Positions 42,437 through 48,829 of a DNA stretch of 50,918 bases are shown here, piece after piece. The stretch covers positions 1 to 50,918 of the forward strand of contig NZ_BONX01000017.1 of NCBI RefSeq assembly GCF_016862935.1, given 5' to 3'. A program made the translations under genes and the position numbers. The notes beneath the pieces are model-generated. The model had not been told where the DNA came from, made no database searches, and was given only the letters and a program-made list of their open reading frames with translations. This DNA comes from Plantactinospora mayteni. GTDB taxonomy: Bacteria > Actinomycetota > Actinomycetes > Mycobacteriales > Micromonosporaceae. Numbering within the stretch: position 1 is the first letter of the stretch; each line of letters begins with the position of its first letter.

Positions 42437-43777
42437 ATGGCGTACGACGATTCGATCTACCGGCGACGGGACCCCGGGATGGATCCGGTGGGTACCAGCG
42501 AGCGGGAGGATCCCCGGTACGGCGGTGACCCCGGCTACGACGCCGACCCCCGTACGTCGTCCAGCCACGTCACCGGCCGGTTCATGGGTGGCGAGCCGGC
42601 CACCGCGACCGACCCGGAGTCGACCGAGCCGACCCGGCGCCGGAACGTCTCGCCGGCCGCGCTGGAGAACGTCTTCGACGATCCCGCACACGGCGAGCCC
42701 GGACGGGACCGGATCGGCGTGCACCTGCTCTGGGAACTGGTGCTGCTGGTCGTGGTGGCGGTGCTGCTCTTCCTGTGCAACCGGGACTATCCCGACCTGC
42801 TCCGTGGCGCGCAGCGGGAGAGCCTGCTGGTCTTCGGTACCGCGATCGGGCTGCTCACCCTCGGTGCCGGGCTGACCCTGCGGACCGCCGCGCCCAACCT
42901 GGCGCTGGGTCCGGTCGCGGTCGCCGCCGCGCTGCACTTCGCGGAGAACTCCGACCGGGGTGTCGTCACGGCGATGCTGCCGGCGCTGGCCGCCGGGGTG
43001 GCCGTCGGGCTGGTGATCGCCGTACTCGTGGTGGGCTTCCACGTGCCGAGCTGGGCGGCCAGCCTCGCCGCCGGACTCGCCGTGATCGTCTTCATCGAGC
43101 AGCGGAGCGCCCCGGTCGACGTGCAGGGCGAGTACGACCCGACCCAGCACGCGGTCTACCTCTTCGCCGGCTTCGCCGCCGTCGCCGTACTGGCCGGCCT
43201 CTTCGGCACCGTCAAGACGGTACGTCGGGCCGTCGGCCGGTTCCGCCCGGTGGCCGACCCGGCGCGGCGCCGGGGCGGGGGCGCCGCGGTCGTCGTCACG
43301 CTCGGCCTGGTGCTGTCGACGGTCTTCGCGGTCGCCGCCGGGATGCTGCTCGCGGCCGGTGGCACCGGGCCGGTGGCGCCGACCACCGGCATCGAGTGGA
43401 CGGGTCTGGCCATGGGCGCCGCGCTGCTCGGTGGCGCCAGCGCCTTCGGGCGACGCGGCGGGATCGCCGGCGGGCTGCTCGCGGCCGTCGCGCTGGCCCT
43501 GTTCATCCGGTACGCCGACGAGCGCAACCTGGACATCGCCCCGGCCGCCCTCGCCGCCGTACTGGTGGCCGTCGGTCTGGTGGTGACCCGGCTGATCGAG
43601 GCGAACGGCCGTCCCCGGTCGTCCGCCGAGCGGGATCGGGACTGGGTGGAGGAGCCGGCGACGACGGCGAGCTGGGACACCGCACAGGCCCAGCCGCCGG
43701 AGCCGTGGACCTCCTCGCTGCCCGGCCAGCCGACCGACCGCTGGGGCGGCGACCGCTGGGACGGCCCGGACCGCTGA
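42437..43777 (+). CDS. Polytopic membrane protein, Rv3604c-like position
   Basis: A 446-residue protein with an acidic and Arg-rich cytoplasmic region (1-95), about nine to ten membrane helices (about 100-390) and a Trp/Asp/Gly-rich tail (TDRWGGDRWDGPDR). ATG 42437 is preferred over an in-frame start at 42287 because GGAGG lies about 9 bases upstream and the earlier part looks like leader sequence. The helix-rich core resembles branched-chain or sugar ABC permeases in general character, but no partner ATPase is near and I cannot confirm that. Its place after DUF3180 matches the mycobacterial membrane protein Rv3604c. Function unknown. Confidence 0.8.
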   Translation: MAYDDSIYRRRDPGMDPVGTSEREDPRYGGDPGYDADPRTSSSHVTGRFMGGEPATATDPESTEPTRRRNVSPAALENVFDDPAHGEPGRDRIGVHLLWELVLLVVVAVLLFLCNRDYPDLLRGAQRESLLVFGTAIGLLTLGAGLTLRTAAPNLALGPVAVAAALHFAENSDRGVVTAMLPALAAGVAVGLVIAVLVVGFHVPSWAASLAAGLAVIVFIEQRSAPVDVQGEYDPTQHAVYLFAGFAAVAVLAGLFGTVKTVRRAVGRFRPVADPARRRGGGAAVVVTLGLVLSTVFAVAAGMLLAAGGTGPVAPTTGIEWTGLAMGAALLGGASAFGRRGGIAGGLLAAVALALFIRYADERNLDIAPAALAAVLVAVGLVVTRLIEANGRPRSSAERDRDWVEEPATTASWDTAQAQPPEPWTSSLPGQPTDRWGGDRWDGPDR

Positions 43778-43846
43778 GGTGTACGGCCCGGACCGCTGAC
43801 GCGTGCGGGGCGGGCCGGTGGTGCGGCTTGCGGTGGTTCGGGCGGA

Positions 43847-43852
43847 TAGGCT
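43847..43852 (+). promoter_or_regulatory. -10 box TAGGCT, leaderless spacing
   Basis: The hexamer ends exactly 6 bases before ATG 43859. There is no ribosome-binding site. A leaderless transcript is predicted. Confidence 0.65.
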
Positions 43853-43858
43853 CGGCCT

Positions 43859-44167
43859 ATGACGGAATCGGGTCCCGAGTCTCGTACCACGCCGACCTTT
43901 GCCGAGCTGGACGCGCTGTCCACGGAGGAGTTGCGCGAGCGGGCCTTCGCGCTGGCCCGGGAACGGCGGGACATCGGCTTCTTCTGGTCCGTGATCCGGC
44001 ACCTGCCGAACGCGGACGAGGCGGCGGCGCTGGACGGGTCGCCGAACGCGGCCGGCCCGACCGTGGACGAGGCGGTCGCGCTCTGGCGGGAGTTCACCGG
44101 CCACGGCTACGAGGAGACCGCGCCGCTGCTCCGGGCCGCGTTCATCGACTATCTTCAGCAGCACTGA
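43859..44167 (+). CDS. Small cytoplasmic protein, unknown function
   Basis: A 102-residue, acidic, helix-rich protein without membrane segments or cysteines. The sequence FAELDALSTEELRERAFALARERRD suggests a leading amphipathic helix pair; the C-terminus is REFTGHGYEETAPLLRAAFIDYLQQH. It is a compact single domain, read from a leaderless promoter. I recognise no named family. Confidence 0.8.
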   Translation: MTESGPESRTTPTFAELDALSTEELRERAFALARERRDIGFFWSVIRHLPNADEAAALDGSPNAAGPTVDEAVALWREFTGHGYEETAPLLRAAFIDYLQQH

Positions 44168-44213
44168 CCAGGCGGGGTTTCGCGATCAGATTCCGCAGGG
44201 AATAAACCTGTGC

Positions 44214-44705
44214 ATGGCTCTCACCAACAGATACAAGACGGCCACGGGTGCGGGTACGCTCGCCGCACTCGTACTGGTCCTGGTCTTCGGCGGCCCCTGG
44301 TATGCCGACTGGGCCCGGGACGAGACCGACTCCGACACGGCGGGTGGCTGGTTCCTCCGGCTGCTCGGCTGGCCGGCCTGGCGGTTCGACTCGGACGACA
44401 CGATCCAGAACATCATCGCCGCCGACCTCAAGGCCATCCTGGTGGTGGTACTCACCTGCGTCTTCCTCTACCTGTTGCCCGGCTCGCAACTGGCCCGGGC
44501 CCGGGGCACCCTCAGCCAGTTCCTCGCGGGCTGGTCGGCGTACGTCTTCGCCGGTGCGTTCGCGGCGATGTTGGCCACGCTGATCGGCAGTAACCCGTCG
44601 TCGCTGGGCGCCTTCCAGGCCGCCGGCAGCGGTGCCGGGTACGGCTTCTTCGTCGGCTGGATCATCGGGCTGGCCACCCTGGGCGGCTGGCGGGGCCGCT
44701 CCTGA
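44214..44705 (+). CDS. Four-helix membrane protein, unknown function
   Basis: A 163-residue protein with membrane helices at about residues 11-28, 70-90, 103-125 and 138-158. An outside loop between the first two contains two Trp-rich stretches (GGPWYADWARDE and GWPAWRFDSDD). ATG 44214 follows the previous gene by 46 bases; the leader contains gcaggg as a weak ribosome-binding site. No family is recognised. Confidence 0.78.
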   Translation: MALTNRYKTATGAGTLAALVLVLVFGGPWYADWARDETDSDTAGGWFLRLLGWPAWRFDSDDTIQNIIAADLKAILVVVLTCVFLYLLPGSQLARARGTLSQFLAGWSAYVFAGAFAAMLATLIGSNPSSLGAFQAAGSGAGYGFFVGWIIGLATLGGWRGRS

Positions 44706-44709
44706 ACCC

Positions 44710-44775
44710 GCGGCAGTCCCGGACCACGACAGTCCCGGACCACGACAGTCCCCGGACCACGGCAGTCCGGGTTTC
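44710..44775. repeat. 16-17 bp tandem repeat, three to four copies
   Basis: Units of the form cagtcccggaccacga follow each other, with one unit lengthened by a C and the last truncated. They lie directly after the stop at 44705. Confidence 0.7.
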
Positions 44776-44795
44776 GTCGACGGTGGCCGTCGGGT

Positions 44796-44870
44796 GGCCG
44801 GGCTGGCCCTGGCCGGGCTGGCCCTGGCCGGGCTGGCCCTGGCCGGGCTGGCCCTGGCCGGGCTGGCCCT
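44796..44870. repeat. Perfect 15-bp tandem repeat, five copies
   Basis: ggccgggctggccct is repeated five times without change, at 44796, 44811, 44826, 44841 and 44856. The array lies in the gap between convergent genes and is not in a supported coding frame. Confidence 0.9.
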
Positions 44871-44892
44871 GGGCGGGCGGGCCGGGGAGCGG

Positions 44893-45924
44893 TTATCTGC
44901 CGACCGGGTCGGCCGGGTAGTCGATGCTGAGGATCTGGTGCCGGCTCACCGTGCCGACCGGCTCGCCACCCTGGTCGGTCACCCGGGCGTCGTCCGAGTT
45001 CGTCCGGAGCAGTACCGCCAGCGCGTCGTAGAGCGACGACCCTAGCGGTACGGACGGCAGCCCGGCGGTGGTCGCCGGATCGGCCGGCAGCGGACGCAGC
45101 AGGTCCCCGGTGACCGGGGTGACCGCGAGTCGCCGGATCGCCCGGTCGGCCCCGACGAACTCCCGGACGAACGCCGAGGCCGGCTCGCCGAGCAGGGTCG
45201 CCGGGCTGGCGTACTGCTCCAGCCTGCCGCCCTGGGAGAGCACCACGATCCGGTCGGCCAGCCGGACCGCCTCGTCCAGGTCGTGGGTGACCAGCACGAT
45301 CGTCTTGCGTACCTCCGCCTGGAGCCGGAGGAACTCCTCCTGGAGCCGGGCCCGCGCGATCGGGTCGACGGCCGAGAACGGCTCGTCCATCAGCAGCACC
45401 ACCGGGTCGGCGGCGAGCGCCCGGGCCACCCCGACCCGCTGCCGCTGGCCGCCGGAGAGTTCGTGCGGATAGCGCGGGCCGAAGGTGGCCGGGTCGAGAC
45501 CGACCAGGTCCAGCAGTTCGGCGGCGCGTTCCGCGATCCGGGCCTTCGGCCAGCCGAGGAGCCGGGGTACGGTGCCGACGTTGGTGGCGATGGTCTGGTG
45601 CGGGAAGAGCCCGACGTTCTGGATCACGTAGCCGATCCGCCGCCGGAGGCGTACCGGGTCGGCCCGGGTGACGTCCTCGTCGCCGAGCAGGATCCGCCCG
45701 GAGGTCGGCTCGATCAGCCGGTTGATCATGCGGAGCACGGTCGACTTGCCGCAGCCGGACGGCCCGATCAGCACGACCAGCTCGCCGGCCTTGACCTCCA
45801 GACTCAGCTCGCCGACCGCCACCGTGCCGTCGGGATACTGCTTGCGTACCTGGTCGAGGGTTATCGCGGCGGCACCCGTGGTGCCGGCGGACCCGGCGGA
45901 GCCGGCCTCCGGGGTAACGTCCAC
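44893..45924 (-). CDS. Osmoprotectant (betaine/choline-type) ABC transporter ATP-binding protein
   Basis: A 343-residue ATPase of the OpuCA/ProV class. It has Walker A GPSGCGKST (about residues 54-62), signature LSGGQRQRV, Walker B VVLLMDEPFSAVD and a switch His in LVTHDLDEA. A single CBS-like element at the C-terminus (SSLYDALAVLLRTNSDDARV to GTVSRHQIL) may sense ionic strength, as in OpuA; a full CBS pair is absent. GTG 45924 is two bases from the start codon of the divergent permease gene. The ATPase is therefore transcribed away from its partners, which is unusual for an ABC operon. Confidence 0.92.
   Translation of the reverse strand: MDVTPEAGSAGSAGTTGAAAITLDQVRKQYPDGTVAVGELSLEVKAGELVVLIGPSGCGKSTVLRMINRLIEPTSGRILLGDEDVTRADPVRLRRRIGYVIQNVGLFPHQTIATNVGTVPRLLGWPKARIAERAAELLDLVGLDPATFGPRYPHELSGGQRQRVGVARALAADPVVLLMDEPFSAVDPIARARLQEEFLRLQAEVRKTIVLVTHDLDEAVRLADRIVVLSQGGRLEQYASPATLLGEPASAFVREFVGADRAIRRLAVTPVTGDLLRPLPADPATTAGLPSVPLGSSLYDALAVLLRTNSDDARVTDQGGEPVGTVSRHQILSIDYPADPVGR
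45915..45920 (+). promoter_or_regulatory. -10 box TAACGT, leaderless spacing, for the first permease gene
   Basis: The hexamer ends exactly 6 bases before ATG 45927. It lies inside the first codons of the divergent ATPase gene. Confidence 0.6.
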
Positions 45925-45926
45925 GT

Positions 45927-46619
45927 ATGTCCTTCCGGGTGATCGACCGGGCTGACCCGGGTAATCCGTGGTTCTCCTGGGACTATGTGCAGGGCAATTC
46001 CGAGACGATTCTCGCCGCGCTGCGGGAACACGCTGCCCTCACCGCCCAGGCCGTACTGATCGCCGCCCTGGTCGCGATCCCGCTGGCCGTGCTGGCGTAC
46101 TGGTTCAGGCCGCTCACCGGGCCGATTCTCGCACTCTCCGGCGTGCTCTACACGATCCCGTCACTGGCGCTGTTCGCGTTCGTCGCACCTTACCTGGGTA
46201 CGGGGACGGCGACGGTACTGCTCGGGCTGGTCCTCTACGCCCTGCTGCTGATCATCCGGAACGCGCTCGCCGGGCTCAACCAGGTGCCGGACGAGGTCCG
46301 GGACGCGGCCCAGGGCATGGGGTACGGCCGGTTCGCCCGGCTGCTCCGGATCGACCTGCCGCTGGCGTTGCCCGGCATCTTCACCGGCCTGCGCCTGGCC
46401 ACCGTCTCCACGGTGGCCCTGGTCACCGTCGGGGTACTCGTCGGGCACGGCGGGCTCGGGCAGCTCATCCTCGGCGGGTTCCGGAACAACTTCTTCAAGG
46501 CCGAGATCATGACCGGGACGCTGCTCTGCGTACTCCTGGCCCTGGTCCTCGACCTGGTCCTCGCCGGCCTGGCCCGGCTGCTCACCCCGTGGGCACGGCG
46601 TCGGGGAGCGACCGGATGA
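45927..46619 (+). CDS. Osmoprotectant ABC transporter permease (OpuCB/ProW-like)
   Basis: A 230-residue membrane protein with about five to six helices and the transport-permease loop EVRDAAQGMGYGRFARLLRIDLPLALPGI that contacts the ATPase. GHGGLGQLI near the C-terminus is typical of betaine-type permeases. An N-terminal extension (VIDRADPGNPWFSWDYV) precedes the first helix. It is read from a predicted leaderless promoter. The second permease starts 43 bases downstream. Confidence 0.92.
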   Translation: MSFRVIDRADPGNPWFSWDYVQGNSETILAALREHAALTAQAVLIAALVAIPLAVLAYWFRPLTGPILALSGVLYTIPSLALFAFVAPYLGTGTATVLLGLVLYALLLIIRNALAGLNQVPDEVRDAAQGMGYGRFARLLRIDLPLALPGIFTGLRLATVSTVALVTVGVLVGHGGLGQLILGGFRNNFFKAEIMTGTLLCVLLALVLDLVLAGLARLLTPWARRRGATG

Positions 46620-46662
46620 GGCCGGCCCGACAGGACGGGACGACGCTGGGGAGAGCCGCCGG

Positions 46663-47397
46663 ATGAACCCGATCGAGCAGGCCGTCGTCTGGCTCAACGA
46701 CCCGCTGAACTGGACCAACCCCGGAGGTGTACTCGACCGGCTGGTCGAGCACCTGGGCATCTCCGGCGCAGCCGTCGCGCTCGGCTGTCTGGTCGCCTGG
46801 CCGCTCGGGCTCTGGCTCGGGCACACCGGTCGGGGCGGCGGGGCCGTGGTGCTGGTCTCCAACGTGACGCTCGCCATTCCGACCATCGCACTGCTCACCA
46901 TCCTGCCGCTGACCGCGCTCGGCTTCGGCAAGCCGCCGGTGATCATCGCGTTGGCGGTCTTCGCGGTACCGCCGCTGCTGGCGAACGCGTACACCGGGAT
47001 CCGGCAGGTCGATCCGGAGGTGCGGGACGCGGCGCGCGGGATGGGGCTCTCCGGCGGCCAGTTGCTGCGCCGGGTGGAGTTGCCGCTCGCGGTGCCCTAC
47101 CTCGCGGCCGGATTCCGTACCGCCGCAGTGCAGGTGGTGGCGACCGCCGCGCTCGCCTCGTTCGTGAACGGGGGCGGGCTGGGCCAGATCATCAGTGCCG
47201 GGTTCGGGCTGGGCATCTCGGTCGGCGGCGGGCAGATCCTGGCCGGCGGGTTGCTGGTCGCCCTGCTCGCGCTGCTGGTCGAGCTGGTCTTCGCGCTGGT
47301 CGAACGGGTCGTCACACCCCGGCCGCTGCGCCGGGCCCGACGCCGGATCATCCGGCGGGCCGACCAGCGGGCGGCGGCGGCGATCACCGGCTCCTGA
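46663..47397 (+). CDS. Osmoprotectant ABC transporter permease (second subunit)
   Basis: A 244-residue permease of the same class as its upstream neighbour. The ATPase-contact loop is EVRDAARGMGLSGGQLLRRVELPLAVPYL, and GGGLGQIISAGFG is conserved. The helices are complete and the tail is Arg-rich. A ctgggga stretch ends about 14 bases before ATG 46663. Two different permeases with one ATPase and one binding protein is the OpuC-like arrangement. Confidence 0.92.
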   Translation: MNPIEQAVVWLNDPLNWTNPGGVLDRLVEHLGISGAAVALGCLVAWPLGLWLGHTGRGGGAVVLVSNVTLAIPTIALLTILPLTALGFGKPPVIIALAVFAVPPLLANAYTGIRQVDPEVRDAARGMGLSGGQLLRRVELPLAVPYLAAGFRTAAVQVVATAALASFVNGGGLGQIISAGFGLGISVGGGQILAGGLLVALLALLVELVFALVERVVTPRPLRRARRRIIRRADQRAAAAITGS

Positions 47398-47669
47398 CCG
47401 GTGGACCGGTGTGGGTCTCGTCACTCGTCGCGCCCTCGGCGGGATCCGACCGGCCTCCTCGGCACGCGTGACTATCACACCGAGTGACCGCCTCTGCGCG
47501 TCTCGTGCCCCTTTGCGTGACGATCCGGTGACGAAGCCCGCAGCGGATTGTCGTACCTGACGAGAGGATGTTTCGTGGGAAGTCGCGGGCGACCGTCCTG
47601 ACATGTCGCCCGTCGGACACGCGGCCGGCCCACCCGGGCCGCGCCGGGACACAGGAGGCGGGCGTTTTC

Positions 47670-48683
47670 ATGCGTACACGTACACGTCTGGCAGTCGGCG
47701 CTGTCGGTGCCGTCGTCGCGGCCGGGTTTCTCGCCGGCTGCGGTGGGGCCGGCTCGTCCGGCACCCAGGCCCCGGCCAGCGGGGCGCAGGGCGCCGGTTG
47801 CGTACCGGTGGCCGGGTCCAGCCTGGTCGTGCTCGATGACGACAAGAAGCTCCAGAACACCGACAACATCATCCCGGCGATCAACAGCAAGGTGGCCCAG
47901 CCGCAGCTCGTCGCGGCCCTGGACAAGGTCTCGGACAGCCTCGACACCAGCAAGCTGATCGGCCTGAACAAGGCGGTGGACGTCGAGCGCAAGACCCCGA
48001 AGGTGGCCGCCGAGGAGTTCGCCTCGGCCAACAACCTGACCGCCGGCATCCCGACCGGCGGCACCGGCAACATCACCGTCGGCGCGGCCAACTTCAGCGA
48101 GAACCAGACGCTGGGCGAGCTGTACCGGATCGCCCTCACCGCCGCCGGCTACCAGGTCAAGGTCCAGCAGATCGGCAACCGCGAACTCTACGAGCCGGCG
48201 CTGGAGAAGGGCGACATCCAGGTCGTCCCGGAGTACGCCGCGACGATGGCGGACTTCCTGAACAACAAGGTGAACGCCTCGTCGGGGGCCACCCCGCCGC
48301 CGATCTCCTCGCCGGATCTCGACCAGACGGTGACCGGGCTCAAGGCGGCCGGCGAGAAGGTGGGGATCACCTTCGGCAAGCCGTCGGCCGCACAGGACCA
48401 GAACGCGTTCGCGGTCACCAAGGAGTTCGCCGACAAGTACGCCGTCCGGACGCTCAGCGAGCTGGCGGAGAAGTGCTCCGGCTCGGCGACCGTGCTCGGC
48501 GGCCCGCCGGAGTGCCCGCAGCGGCCGAAGTGCCAGGCCGGACTGGTCCAGGTCTACGACTTCAACGCGGGCCGGTTCGACTCGCTCGACGCCGGTGGCC
48601 CGCAGACCAAGTCGGCGCTGACCAGCGGCACGATCAGCGTCGGGCTGGTCTTCTCGTCGGACGGCGCGCTCGCCACGAGCTGA
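47670..48683 (+). CDS. Osmoprotectant-binding lipoprotein, apparently circularly permuted
   Basis: A 337-residue OpuAC-type substrate-binding protein. The signal peptide ends in the lipobox LAGC24. The order of the mature part is unusual. Residues 51-124 (SLVVLDDDKKLQNTDNIIPA to KVAAEEFAS) correspond to the segment that ends normal family members. The normal beginning (NITVGAANFSENQ) appears only at residue 134, and the protein stops at 337 with GLVFSSDGALATS, just where other members continue into LVVLED. A Thr/Gly linker (about 124-133) joins the old ends. AGGAGG lies 11 bases before ATG 47670. It follows the permease genes after a 272-base gap. Ligand class (betaine, choline, carnitine) is inferred from neighbours. 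Confidence 0.88.
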   Translation: MRTRTRLAVGAVGAVVAAGFLAGCGGAGSSGTQAPASGAQGAGCVPVAGSSLVVLDDDKKLQNTDNIIPAINSKVAQPQLVAALDKVSDSLDTSKLIGLNKAVDVERKTPKVAAEEFASANNLTAGIPTGGTGNITVGAANFSENQTLGELYRIALTAAGYQVKVQQIGNRELYEPALEKGDIQVVPEYAATMADFLNNKVNASSGATPPPISSPDLDQTVTGLKAAGEKVGITFGKPSAAQDQNAFAVTKEFADKYAVRTLSELAEKCSGSATVLGGPPECPQRPKCQAGLVQVYDFNAGRFDSLDAGGPQTKSALTSGTISVGLVFSSDGALATS

Positions 48684-48729
48684 CGACCGGCGCGGGGGGC
48701 GAACTCTCCGCGTGGGGAACGGGTCTAAC

Positions 48730-48779
48730 CGAGGGGTCGGTTGACGTCACCGTATGTGTCGTCGACCGGCCCCTCGTTT
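48730..48779 (+). terminator. Intrinsic terminator after the binding-protein gene
   Basis: A long hairpin (cgaggggtcggttgacg with cgtcgaccggcccctcg, about 17 bp including G-U pairs) has a 13-base loop and is followed by TTT. It lies 46 bases after the stop codon. Confidence 0.8.
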
Positions 48780-48815
48780 GCCGGCGCTGCCATTTCGGTC
48801 CCCGGTAAGTGTGGG

Positions 48816-48821
48816 TAGGCT
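48816..48821 (+). promoter_or_regulatory. -10 box TAGGCT before the Gly-rich protein gene
   Basis: The hexamer ends 8 bases before ATG 48830. A leaderless or one-to-two-base leader is predicted; no ribosome-binding site is visible. Confidence 0.55.
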
Positions 48822-48829
48822 CGACTGCC

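Noticed and set aside
42437-43777. Sugar or amino-acid ABC permease
   Set aside because: The helix-rich core is only generally permease-like, and no ATPase or binding protein lies next to it, so I left it as an uncharacterised membrane protein.
40916-44164. A 1082-codon minus-strand open frame under folB to the small gene at 43859
   Set aside because: It spans the reverse of five well-supported genes and reads as low-complexity Arg/Gly/Gln sequence.
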